Under the pieces are notes generated by a model. That model ran no database searches. It saw nothing but the letters and a program-made list of their open reading frames with translations, and was not told the DNA's origin. A DNA stretch of 64,000 nt from NCBI GenBank assembly GCA_039583875.1, contig CM077153.1, forward strand, positions 115,378,568 through 115,442,567, read 5' to 3'. The DNA is from Platanthera guangdongensis (Eukaryota > Streptophyta > Magnoliopsida > Asparagales > Orchidaceae). Every line of letters begins with the position of its first letter. Within the stretch, counting starts at the first letter, position 1. Below are positions 10,657 to 20,964 of the stretch, piece after piece. The position numbers were made by a program, and so were the translations under genes.

Positions 10657-11220
10657 TTAGAGGACACAGTGGACGAAATAAACAGAGGCAGATAATTCAA
10701 GTGGTGGAGAAACATATGACGTTAAATCTGAAACATTGAAAATAGAGGATATACCCCAATTAGTGGGTATCTCCAAAAGATATGCGTTTTCTCCCAACTT
10801 CTTTAAAATTCGAAAAGGACCGGCTCGCCGATTCGCCAACTTTTTTATGGAGCCCGAAATCATCCGTTCAGGGATGAGACGCACCAAGACTAAATCATCA
10901 ACATTAAAGTGAGACGCTCTTTTATGTACGTTAGCTTGAGATTGATAAGACGCATATTGGGTGGTTAACGTTTCATGAATGTGCTTATGTAAATTGTGAA
11001 CATGAAGTGCGAACTCTTGTGCAAAATTACTTGATTTACAAGATGGAGGTAACAGAACTAAATCAAGTGGCACCAGTGCCTTATAGCCGTGCATGATTTC
11101 ATTGGGGGATAAGCCCGTGGATCTAATTTTAGAGTTATTGTACGCAAGCTGAGCGTGGGGAAGGATCAAGTCCCAGGTACCCTTGTGGTCACCCACCAAA
11201 CAACGAAGTAAACTACCCAA
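10657..11220 (-). pseudogene. pol: Gypsy-1 integrase, C-terminal half
   Basis: It starts after a frameshift/stop near 11221-11228. It shows NRSLGSLLRCLVGDHKGTWD, AYNNSKIRSTGLSPNEI and the GPFRILKKLGENAYLLEIP / VFNVSDLT-type C-terminal domain (here SIFNVSDLT), typical of gypsy integrases. Its 5' neighbour in the gene is 11229-11625. Confidence 0.85.
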
Positions 11221-11228
11221 ACTTCTGT

Positions 11229-11620
11229 TTATACTTCCGTTTGCTCATCCGTTTGTGGATGGTAGGCCGAAGAAAATAAAAGTTTGGTACCTATAAGCTT
11301 CCAAAGGGTCTTCCAAAAATAACTAGTATATTTCACGTCCCCATCAGTTACTATTGTCTTGGGAATGCCCCGATGCGCAACGACTTCCTTAAAATATAAT
11401 TTTGCAATATGCGACGTATCGTCGGTCTTATTACAAACAATAAAGTAAACTATTTTCAAAAACGGATCTACTACAACCAGGATGGAATCATTATGTCTAA
11501 AAGTGATGGGTAGACCCAAAATGAAATCCATACTAACGTCCACCCAAGGAATGGAGGGAATCAGAAGAGAAGTGTAAAGACCGACATTCGTCTTATTACC
11601 CTAGCTAATTGGCACACACG
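11229..11620 (-). pseudogene. pol: Gypsy-1 integrase core
   Basis: The rve core reads DVSMDFILGLP, VVDPFLKIVYF, VTDGDVKYTSYFWK and SSAYHPQTDEQTEV, giving the D-D-E set. Upstream the frame reaches CRVCQLARV, the Cys pair of the H2C2 zinc finger, and is cut by gypsy-2 at ACAAC (11621-11625). The first zinc-finger half lies at 33465 onward. A frame break closes it at 11228. Confidence 0.85.
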
Positions 11621-11625
11621 ACAAC

Positions 11626-11824
11626 TGATGTAGGGGTCGGCTAGTGGTGCATAAAACCTACAACACTAGGTGATAGTGCAAGGGTGACACGCTAATCCAA
11701 CTCTACATGCAATGCGATGTCTCGATATTTTAACGAATAAGTTTAAGCAATGAAAATTCAGCAACCACGCAGATATTAAAAAAAGAAAAACAAATATTTA
11801 TTTTGACAAATTTATAATGGCTTT
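11626..11824 (-). repeat. Gypsy-2 3' LTR, piece 1
   Basis: It matches 32145-32340 with about 13 substitutions by eye and is cut by gypsy-3, leaving GCTTT at 11820-11824. Confidence 0.88.
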
Positions 11825-13067
11825 TGATGTAGGGTAGGATGTGGACCGTGCAACCTATGCTAACTCGAGTGAGTGGACACGTTGGCAATATATGTAAATG
11901 CACAAAATCCGATCAACAATTATTTCAAATGAGATTCACAACCACGCAAGAAATAATATTGGCAAGAACAATTTCTATTAAGGCGTTCAAGCAAGGCTTT
12001 CCTCCAAACGGAGGGCCGAATTAAGCGCGTCACGAATGGTTTCTTCCTGCAATCAAAATTCGTTACGGCAAAATGCCACAAATAAATATTTTAGTGAATA
12101 TGAAGAGTCCAAGCAGTATCCAAGCACTGAAAACTAGAAGTCCATACAACAAATAACTCACAAACAAAAGAATGTCCGAGGCGGGAGAGATCCGGTAGTT
12201 CTGGTGGTCGATCCGGTGAATGTGTCGGAACGGTGGATGTCTGCGGTGGGAAAGGGTTGTGATGGGCTGAAAGTGGATAGATCCGGTAACTTGATGATAG
12301 ATCCGGGCTACGGGGGGGGGGGGGGGTAATATGTAAGTAGGGGGGGGGGGGTAGATCGGGGAGGGTAGCGCTAGATCAAAGTAGATCTAGGGTTTTCAGA
12401 GTGGGTAGGAGTGGATCCACGTAGGGGAGAAGGAAGGAAGGGGTGGCTAGGGCAAGAGAGGCCCTAGAGAGTCGGTTTGGGGTAGGGAAAGGGCGGTAGG
12501 GGTGGTTGGAGGCCAGTGGCTGGAGGTGGGGTGAGGGAAAGGGGCGGCGACGAGTTTTGCAAGGGGAAGGGGGGCCGGCTGTATGGAGGCATCAGGCCGG
12601 GATTTTGGGGGCTGAGTGAGCGGCGTATGGTGGCCGGAAAGAGGAGGATTGAGAGGGGAAATGATGGGGGGGGGTAGGGTTTACCTTGGGGGCGAAGTTC
12701 CACCGCTAGGAATCAACACCTAAGGCTCCACAGCGTCGACACCGTGGCTTGATCGCTGACTTGATCGCGGAGTTCCGGGAATACCTTTCTCCAAAACCAG
12801 CAATGCCTCTCCAAGACTCTAACACTCCTATTTATAATATTCTAACATTAGGGCAACCCGGGATCGACGGCTATGATTGGCCGAAGCGACCACGTGCCAA
12901 ATAAAAGGAAAAAGAATCCGAAAATAACAAAGTTATATATGAAAAAGATTCGCGACACGCATCCGGACGCATCCGCGGGGTCAGATCGTCCCTCCGATCA
13001 AGTCTTCCAGCGAGAATAGACGAAAGTGGGCCCCGCCTTGTCATGGGCCACTGATGGTCCTCCATCA
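11825..13067 (-). repeat. 3' LTR of gypsy-3
   Basis: This 1243-bp LTR pairs with 18252-19471. It holds runs of G near 12311-12326 and 12341-12350 and a purine-rich segment. Open frames in it (12464-12703 and others) are low-complexity and not genes. Confidence 0.92.
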
Positions 13068-13669
13068 ACTCCCCCCGACTGAAAAGAATTCATCTCCGAT
13101 GAATGGAGATGATCATACCGTCGTCGAAGCCTAGGGGCGAGTCGATCCAGCTCAATAGGTAGAATCCACGTATCATCAGAGGCGGAGCGACCTCTCCAAT
13201 GAACCAGGTAGCGGCAAGAGAATCCAGTGGTGGTAGGGACGTACTCATGGGCGACGATATCTGTAATACTCTCAGTATACTGCTTTCGTGAGGTGGATCC
13301 CGGAGCGATCAGGGGTGCAGGCGGTGTCACCATAGATGAGGGACTCCCAGGGGTGTGTGCAGCAGGGGACGGGACAAGTGGCAGAGGTGACCGGGAGGAA
13401 GCTATGGAAGGTAAGGTGGTGGGGTGGTGGTGATCATCCCGACTCGGGTCCAAATATTCGCGAGGTTCGTAATACGGAGTCAAGTCCTCAACGGTGAATA
13501 CCAGATGGATGCCCACACTCGCGGGAATATTTAGCTCGTAGGCATTTGTCCCGATCCGCTTAACGATCGAGTAGGGACCCATTCGTTTAGCGCTTAATTT
13601 CTTGGCAGGCCCTGGTGGGAGCCTCTCCGCCCGGATTCGGACAATTACCTGCTCGCCTTCGTTGAAAAC
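12998..13669 (-). pseudogene. pol: Gypsy-3 integrase C-terminus and chromodomain-like tail
   Basis: It continues the pol frame after a TAG at about 13670 (probably a former Gln codon). It shows KRMGPYSIVKRIGTNAYELN, VEDLTPYYEP, then RYLVHWRGRSASDDTWILP and LDRLAPRLRRRYDHLHSSEM. The frame passes the PPT (QSGGVDGG) and ends 70 bases inside the 3' LTR. The domain is chromodomain-like; canonical aromatic positions are only partly kept. Confidence 0.85.
13068..13082 (-). other. Polypurine tract of gypsy-3
   Basis: On the minus strand TTCAGTCGGGGGGAGT directly precedes the LTR start TGATGGAGG. The pol frame reads through it. Confidence 0.85.
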
Positions 13670-15293
13670 CTATTCTCGCCTGTTTAAATCTGCACGGGTC
13701 TTATAGTTTTCATTACTTGAAATAATCTGCCGACGGGCTGACTCATGTAAAACATGCAAATGACGTGCGAATGACTCGGCGGACTCACTTGGACGGGACT
13801 CTAATGGACAAGGAATGAGGTCGATGGGCTTCTTGGGTTCATACCCTAAGACTATATGAAATGGGCTCAACCCAGTGGACCTATTGACCGAACTATTGTA
13901 GGCGAATTCCGCGATGGGAAGGACGGAGTCCCAACTCGCCACATGCTCGCCCACAAGACATCTAAGCAAATTCCCTAGATTGCGGTTCACAACCTCAGTC
14001 TGCCCGTCTGTCTGAGGGTGATATGCCGATGAAAACTTCAGGGTAGTGCCCGTTTTGTACCATAGGGTCTTCCAAAAGTAACTCACGAACCTAACATCCC
14101 TGTCGGAGACTATGGACTTCGGTAGGCCATGTAACCTAAAGACGTCCCGAATGAAAATGGAAGCAACGCGTGATGCGTCAGCAGTCCTAGAACAGGCTAT
14201 GAAGTGCGCCATCTTGGAAAAACGATCAACGACGACAAAGATGGAGTCGTGTTTTCGAACTGTGCGCGGCAGTCCAAGTACAAAGTCCATACTAATATCT
14301 TCCCAGGGCCTAAGTGGGACTGGTAAGGGTGCATATAATCCTGTGTTTTGTTTAGCCCCCTTGGCAGTCTGACACGTACGACAATGCCGGACATCTCTGG
14401 CCACATCCCTCTTCAGGCCTGGCCAATAAAATCTATCCTCGACGATAGCTATGGATTTATCTCTGCCAAAATGCCCGGCGGCTCCACCAGCATGAAGCTC
14501 CCAAATGAGATAGTCGCGGTATGATGTGCTGGGGACGCACATGTGGGAGCCCCGATAAAGGTAACCTTCCCAAATTTGGAAGCCGTCGACAGGCACAGGT
14601 GGGTCTCGGGATAAAGCTGCGTATATCTCGCCGAAGTCCGGACAACCCGGGTAATCAGCAATAATCTGCTCAAGTCCGTCCACGTGGGCTCTCAGGGTCT
14701 GCAGAAGAGTGACCCGCCGACTCAACACATCAGCGGGTTTGTTCTCAACACCGACGCGATGTTTGAGAACGTAGTGGAAATCCTGGAGGTACTCAACCCA
14801 CTTCGCATGCCTATGCCCCAACTTCTGGGAATCTAAATACCTAAGCGCTTGGTGGTCCGAATAGAGAACAAACTCTCGGGGAAGGAGATAGTGTCTCCAG
14901 TATCGTAAAGACTGAACGATCGCATAAAACTCCCTATCATAATTGGAGTATTTTTGCTTGGCTTCATTTAACTTCTCGCTGAAATAGGAGACCGGGTGTC
15001 CCTCCTGGCTCAACACACCACCGATCCCTACTCCCGAGGCATCACACGCAACTTCAAAAGCCTTGCCAAAATCGGGGAGTCGTAATACTGGCGCCGTGGT
15101 CAACTTCTCCTTAATCTCCTCAAACGCTCGAGTGGCTGCGGGGGTCCATTGAAACTCGCCCTTCTTCAAACAACTAGTGAACGGGGGCATAATCGAGCTA
15201 AATCCTCGAACGAACCGCCTATAGAAAGTAGCTAGCCCATGGAAGCTGCGGGCCTCGTGAAGGGTCGTAGGCAAGGGCCACTCGCGGATGGAC
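13670..15293 (-). pseudogene. pol: Gypsy-3 RT thumb, RNase H and integrase
   Basis: The open frame (13670-15331; bases beyond 15293 belong to the MITE) begins with RT thumb sequence (SFHGLATFYRRFVRGFSSIM). RNase H follows: CDASGVGIGGVLSQ, YSNYDREFYAIV, SDHQALRYL. Integrase shows H2C2 (GHFGRDK … HCRTCQTAKG) and the core DISMDFVLGLP, VSDRDVRF and YHPQTDGQTEVVN. No stop occurs for over 500 codons, so it decayed little. The MITE at 15297-15426 separates it from the RT palm. Confidence 0.9.
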
Positions 15294-15296
15294 TTA

Positions 15297-15426
15297 GGCT
15301 CCGTTTGGGGGGACTTATTTTCACCTGTCAAGCGGTCACGACCGCATGAACCGGGACTTAATTAAGGTCCGGTACATGCGGTCGTGACCGCTTGACCGGT
15401 GAAAATAAGTCCCCCCAAACAGAGCC
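15297..15426. mobile_element. Tourist-like foldback MITE (130 bp) in gypsy-3 RT
   Basis: The whole 130-bp element is an almost perfect inverted repeat from GGCTCCGTTTGG to CCAAACAGAGCC, centred near 15361. It is flanked by the 3-bp duplication TTA (15294-15296, 15427-15429). TTA/TAA duplications and a GGC..TGTTTGG terminus are typical of PIF/Harbinger (Tourist) MITEs. It encodes nothing and interrupts the RT frame exactly. Confidence 0.85.
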
Positions 15427-15429
15427 TTA

Positions 15430-16232
15430 ACCTTCTCAGGGTCGACTGACACTCCTGTGGATGAAACGATAAATCCCAAGAACTGAACCGACTCGGCGTA
15501 GAACGAACACTTCTTTAGATTCACGAATAGCTTTTCACTACGAAGGGTCTCGAAAAGAAGTCTCAAGTGTGCTAGGTGGTCGTCATGGGTCTGACTGTAA
15601 ATCAGAATATCATCAAAATACACAACTAGGAACTTGCCCATGTAGGGCCGTAATATCTGTGTCATGATCCTCATGAACGTGCTCGGGACGTTGGACAGCC
15701 CAAACGGCATGACCAGCCACTCATACATGCCATCTTTAGTCTTGAAGGCCGTTTTCCATTCATCACCTTCTCGTACCTGAATCTGGTGGTACCCACTCCG
15801 TATATCGATCTTGGAAAAGAGTTGGGCCCCAGACATGGTGTCTAATAAATCGTCAAGGCGAGGAACGGGGAACCTGTACTTTACCGTAATCTTATTGATG
15901 GCACGGCTATCGATGCACATGCGCCAACTACCATCTTTCTTAGGGGTAAGAAGGGCGGGAACAACACATGGACTCAGGCTCTCCCGAATGAATTGCTTCC
16001 GGAGAAGCTCGTCAACTTGCCGCTTGAGCTCGGCGTGCTCATCAGGGTTCATACGATAGTGCGGTAGGTTTGGGAGAGAAGCTCCTGGGACTAGATCAAT
16101 AGCGTGCTGGATATCTCGCAACGGCGGGAGCTCATGAGGTAACTCCTCCGACATGATGTCAACAAACTCCTCAAGTAGGGTCTGAATCTCCGGGGGAAGA
16201 TCCGGAGTCACCGTCGGGCTCTCGGAAGCCAT
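15430..16232 (-). pseudogene. pol: Gypsy-3 reverse transcriptase
   Basis: It carries [64 protein letters not shown] and the catalytic [12 protein letters not shown], then [20 protein letters not shown], where the MITE starts. It is in the same frame as the upstream protease but separated by a TAG near 16270. The first ATG is at 16232, though the natural protein is a polyprotein. Confidence 0.9.
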
Positions 16233-16271
16233 AGCGGAGGCAACGATGTAGAATACGCCGGCGTCCCTGTT

Positions 16272-16949
16272 CTACCGCAAGAACTCACTACGCCGCAGAA
16301 GATGTAGCGGTCGCGACGATATGGTGCTCGTGGATGGCTCAATCGGGCCTTTGGATTTCTCCTTGGGCCGGGTGGGTGACAGCGTGATCTTCTTATCTTT
16401 ATCATAAAACGTGTAGGAGTTTGACCGGCCGTAGCATGTGGCATCGCGGTCGTACAGCCAAGGTCGACCCAATAACACGTGGGCCACATCCATAGGAATT
16501 ACGTCACACCACACGTGATCCTCGAACGTAGCAAGCCGAATGGGAACGAGGCACCACTGTGTCACCTGGATGGCGGTCTTGTCTACCCAAATGACCAGAT
16601 AAGGGTGGGGGTGGTGCTCCGCCTTCACTTGCATACGCTCTAAACCTCTCTGGGCCACGATATTGACAAAACTCCCACTATCAATGGCTAGCTTGCAGGG
16701 GCCGCCTGCGCTCGGAAAATACGTGTAGAAGATAGTGGTGCGGCGCCAATCCTCGTCCGCACGGGGGGTATATAGGAGACGTCGCACAACTCCCATCTCT
16801 AGGGATCTCTCAGCCTCGCTCTCCCATCCCTCCTCGATCGTAGCCTCGACCTCCTCAGTAACATCCTCGGCTCCCTCTAGGCCAGACTCTTCCTCACCCT
16901 CAACTAGCAGGCTTCGTGTGGGGCAATGAGCCGCCACGTGCCAGAGCAT
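16272..16949 (-). pseudogene. pol: Gypsy-3 end of gag zinc knuckle and aspartic protease
   Basis: It opens with WHVAAHCP, the second half of a CCHC knuckle whose first half (CFRCSG) is in the gag frame; one frameshift splits the knuckle. The protease follows with LAIDSGSFVNIV (D-S-G) and a C-terminal HVLLGRPWLYDRD block typical of plant chromoviruses. It ends at a TAG near 16270. Confidence 0.85.
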
Positions 16950-18217
16950 CTAAAACACTGGATACCCCCAGGTCTCTGATCCTCGGTGGCGATGGCCTTA
17001 CCCTTCATGTCAGTGGTGACCCGTGGGGGCGGGGTAGCCGTGGTAGTCTGGAAAGGGGTGGGCTTCTTGAATGTCGAAGAATCAGTGCGCGAGGGGAACT
17101 GCTTCGCACCCGAAGTACGGAGGTGCTGCTCGTACTCTAAGGCGAGCTGGAATATCTGGTCAACAGTCTCGAGGCGACGGGGAATCAACTCCCTCCGGAG
17201 CTCCGCACGAAGGCCAGCCTTAAATCGCGAGGCGGTGGCAATGGGCTCCTCCGAAATGTCGCTCCTAACGACCAACTCATCAAATCGGGCCATATACTCG
17301 GCTACTAAGAGTGTCCCTTGATGTAGGCTCTGTAGCTGATCAAGCAACTGATCGCGATAAGAGGCGGGAAGATACTTATCCTTCAGTCTCTCCTTCATCT
17401 CATCCCAACGAGTGATGAGATAATAGCCTTCTCTCTCGACAGCTCTCTCCACGCTCATCCAAAATACCTTGGCTTGTCCAGTCAACTTCATCTTCGCGAA
17501 GCGCACGCAACGCTCGTCTCGCATATCGTACCAGTCAAAGTAGTGATCCATGTGTAGGAGCCAATCACTAAAGACATTCGGATCCAAGCGGCCGTCGAAC
17601 GATGGGGCGTCGAGGCGAATCCGACGGGTGATGTCGAGGGCATAGCCACCTCTCCGCGGGTCGGGGTAGTCCCCTGGGTAGTCATCGTAGTCGTAGTCAA
17701 ACCTTCGGCGGTCTGGCGGGTAGTACTCATCCCGGTGCTGGTCGCGGCGACCAGGTGGGGGCACCCGGTCCCTACGGTCAGGCTGCGGCCGACGGGGATT
17801 ACGATAATACTCACGCGGGGGTGGGTGTCTATCACGCGCTGGCTCAGGGTCTCGCCTTGCCGGCGTGGCTGGGGCCCGGTAGGGAATGTCATGGCGTTGA
17901 CGTTCCACTGGTGGTTGGCCCACTCTCGGGCGCCGGTCGGGACGCGGAGAAACATCAAGGTCATCCTCCAAAGGATCGTCGCGATGTGTAGGCGTGTCCC
18001 TGACATTCTCTAGGTGGTCCAATCATAGGTTCACCTCAGCAAGGTCTTGTCGTACGTCATTAAACTGGGCGCCTAGGGTGTCAAAACGATCTAGGATGAG
18101 GCGCTGGAACTCAGCAAATGTGGTGCCCGAATTCGAGCTTCCTGCTCGGTTGTCTGTTACTTGTGGTTCTGTGACTTCTGTCATTCTAGTCCTAAATGTC
18201 CTACCACTACGGAGCAT
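16904..18217 (-). pseudogene. gag: Gypsy-3 gag
   Basis: ATG at 18217 (MLRSGRTFRTRM) starts a frame with a TGA near 18020, then stays open to 16904. After an Arg/Pro/Asp-rich stretch comes the retrotransposon gag domain: FSDWLLHMDHYFDW, RFAKMKLTGQAKVFW, YLPASYRDQLLDQLQSL, RFKAGLRAELRRELIPRRLE. It ends in a broken zinc knuckle (CFRCSGTW). Gag would form the particle and package RNA. Confidence 0.88.
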
Positions 18218-18235
18218 GCAAATGGCCTAACATTG

Positions 18236-18248
18236 AGCTCTGATATCA
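18236..18248 (-). other. Primer binding site of gypsy-3
   Basis: On the minus strand, just after the LTR end CATCA, AATTGATATCAGAGC resembles the Met-tRNA PBS with one change (GATATCAGAG for GGTATCAGAG). Confidence 0.75.
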
Positions 18249-18251
18249 ATT

Positions 18252-19471
18252 TGATGTAGGGTAGGATGTGGACCGTGCAACCTATGCTAACTCGAGTGAG
18301 TGGACACGTGGGCGCTATATGTAAATGCACAAAATCCGATCGGCAATTATTTCAAATGAGATTCACAATCACGCAAGAAATAATATTGGCAAGAACAATT
18401 TCTATTAAGGCGTTCAAGCAAGGCTTTCCTCCAAACGGAGGGCCAAATTAAGCGTGTCACGAATGGTTCCTTCCTGCAATCAAAATTCGTTACGGGGCAA
18501 AATTCCACAAATAAATATTTTAGTGAATATGAAGAGTCCAAGCAATATCCAAGCACTGAAAACTAGAAGTCCATACAACAAATAACTCACAAACAAAGTA
18601 TTGTCCGAGGCGGGAGAGATCCAGGGGTTTTGGTGGTCGATCCGGTGAATGTGTCGGAACGGTGGATGCCCGCGGAGGGAAAGGGTTGTGATGGACTGAA
18701 AGTGGATAGATCCGGTAACTTGATGACGAATCCGGGCTACGGGGGGGGGGGGGGGGGGGGGGTAGATCGGGGGAGGGTAGCGCTAGATCAAAGTAGATCT
18801 AGGGTTTTCGGAGTGGGTAGGAGTGGATCCACGTAGGGGAGAAGGAAGGAAGTGGCGGCTAGGGCAAGTGAGGCCCTAGAGAGGGTCAGTTTGGGGTAGG
18901 GAAGGGGCGGTAGGGGTGGTTGGAGGCCGACAGCTGGAGCTGGGGTGCGGGAAAGGGGCGGCGACGGGTTTTGCAAAGGGAAGGGGGGACGACTGTATGG
19001 AGGCAGCAGGCCGGGGTTTTGGGGGCTGAGTGAGCGGCGTATGGTGGCTGGAAAGAGGAGGATTGAGGGGGGAAATGATGGGGGGGGGGTAGGGTTTACC
19101 TTGGGGGCGAAGTACCACCGCTAGGAATCAACACCTAGGGCTCCACGGCGTCGGCACCGTGGCTTGATCGCGGAGTTCCGGGAATACATTTCTCCAAAAA
19201 CCAACAATGCCTCTCCAAGCCTCTAACACTCCTATTTATAATATTCTAACATTAGGGCAACCCGGGATCGACGACTATGATTGCCCGAAGCGACCACGTG
19301 CCAAATAAAAGGAAAAAGTATCTGAAAATAACAAAGTTAAATATGAAAAAGATTCGCGGCGCGCATCCGGACGCATCCGCGGGGTCGGATCGTCCCTCCG
19401 ATCAAGTCTTCTGGCGAGAATAGACGAAAGTGGGCCCCGCCTTGTCATGGGCCACCGATGGTCCTCCATCA
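18252..19471 (-). repeat. 5' LTR of gypsy-3
   Basis: This 1220-bp LTR pairs with 11825-13067. It includes a run of more than 20 G at about 18740-18762. No gene. Confidence 0.92.
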
Positions 19472-20360
19472 GCTTTCCTCCGCTTGGAGGGCCAAAGCAA
19501 AACACACGGCGAATAGTTTCTCCTGTAAATTATTAGGGCACCAAAACAACCTTCTACTAGCAAGAATCACAGCATAATATAATAAATCACCAAGAGAAAA
19601 TACTGAATCAAATAGTACAATACTATAAGCGCTCACGAAGTAGATGGCTGAGCCAAGACACTGAAGATTTGGAGGGCCGGATGTGTAGAGCGGCGATCAG
19701 AGATGGAACCGGTGGCGAGGCGACGGTGGCGGTGGCTGCCCGCGGCGGAAAACGGTGGTAGTGGAGAGTAAAACGGTGGATCCGACCACAAATAAGTAGA
19801 TACAGGCTGGGGATGGGTGATTTGATGTGTAAGAGCGGATCCGGACAAAAATGGCAAGTATGAGTAGTGGAAACTACGAATCGGGTGGCTAGAATCTTAG
19901 ATCTTGACGGATCTAGAATTTTAGGGTTGTTAGGATGGTGGATCCACAAAGGGGAGTTGGCGGATTAGGGAGGAGGGGAAGGTGGAGGCCGGCGTGAACA
20001 ATATTTCGTTGGGAAGCAGACGGGCGAACAGTGCCAAGTGAACAGTGTCGGGTGAACAGTGCCGGGTGAACATTGCTGAATGAACAGTGCCGGATGAAGA
20101 GTGTCGGATGAACAATGTCTGGTCAACAGTGTACAGTGGTAGTGGGTTTGGGAATTTGGGGTTGTAGGGGCTGCAGATGAGGGTTTCGAAGGGGGAAGAA
20201 GAAGGCTATGGATGGGTAGTACCTTGGGGGAGTTTGGCGTCCTAGGAGTCGTCACATAGAGTTCCACGACGTTGACACCGGGGAGGGATCGCTGGAATCC
20301 AAGAATACTTCTCCAAATTCTGCAGTGACTTGGTTCAGCCTCTTAGAACAATATTTATAA
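19472..20360 (-). repeat. Gypsy-2 3' LTR, piece 2
   Basis: After the GCTTT duplication the LTR resumes and follows 32340-33225 of the 5' LTR. It contains a minisatellite of GTGAACAGTGYCGG-like units (about 20005-20125), present with fewer copies in the 5' LTR (about 32885-32970). It is cut at 20360 by the Helitron. Confidence 0.88.
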
Positions 20361-20371
20361 CAAGCAGTCGT

Positions 20372-20389
20372 GCACGGGGGACCCCGTGC
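20372..20389 (-). other. Helitron 3' terminal hairpin
   Basis: GCACGGGG-GA-CCCCGTGC forms an 8-bp stem with a 2-base loop, 11 bases from the end at 20361. Spacing and GC content fit the replication-termination hairpin of Helitrons. Confidence 0.85.
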
Positions 20390-20394
20390 GGGCA

Positions 20395-20780
20395 ACATTC
20401 GTCGTGGGTGCGACATTTGTCGAGGGGGAGACATTTGTCGTGGCCTCGACAAATGTCGTGGGGGCGACATTTGTCGAGGCGGCGACATTCGTCGTGGGTG
20501 CGACATTTGTCGAGGGGGCGACATTCGTCGTGGGTGCGACATTTGTCGAGGGGGCAACATTTGTCGTGGGGGCGACATTTGTCGAGGGGGTAACATTTGT
20601 CGTGGATGCGACATTTATCGAGGGGGCGACATTCGTCGTGAGTGCGACATTTGTCGTAGGAGCGTCATTTTATAGTGTTGTAACATTTGTCGTGGTGGCG
20701 ACATTCGTCGTGGGGGCGACAGTCAGCAGGGGCGACAATTGTCGCAGGGGAGACATTGGTCGTGGGGGCAACATCGATCA
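20395..20780. repeat. 18-bp palindromic minisatellite near the Helitron 3' end
   Basis: About 18 regular units of 18 bp (CGACATTTGTCGnGGGGG) run to about 20720, then decay. Each unit holds the near-palindrome CGACA-TT-TGTCG. It is open in several frames on both strands only because of its period; I see no protein there. Confidence 0.88.
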
Positions 20781-20964
20781 TGCGCGTCGATATCGTTTGT
20801 GGTCTCAGATATAGATCGTGGACGGAGGTAATGGTTGCGAAAGCTTTCAAATATGTCTAGAAGAAGTAATACAATGCATATATATTCATAAAAGTACACT
20901 GAATACAAAAACAGAAGAAAAAGTATTTCTTGAATATTACAAATGTTACATTAATCCACTCAAT

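Larger units (their letters stand above)
11825..19471 (-). mobile_element. Gypsy-3: nearly full-length chromovirus
   Basis: This 7647-bp element has ends TGATGTAGGG…CTCCATCA and the duplication GCTTT (11820-11824, 19472-19476), inside the gypsy-2 3' LTR. LTRs are 11825-13067 and 18252-19471, with about ten substitutions in the first 250 bp by eye. Gag, protease, RT, RNase H, integrase and chromodomain-like tail are all present and interrupted by a few stops, one frameshift and a MITE in RT. It is the most complete gypsy copy here. Confidence 0.93.

Noticed and set aside
20386..20814. Overlapping ORFs rich in GGDI/ATFVVGATF repeats
   Set aside because: They are read-outs of an 18-bp minisatellite open in several frames on both strands.
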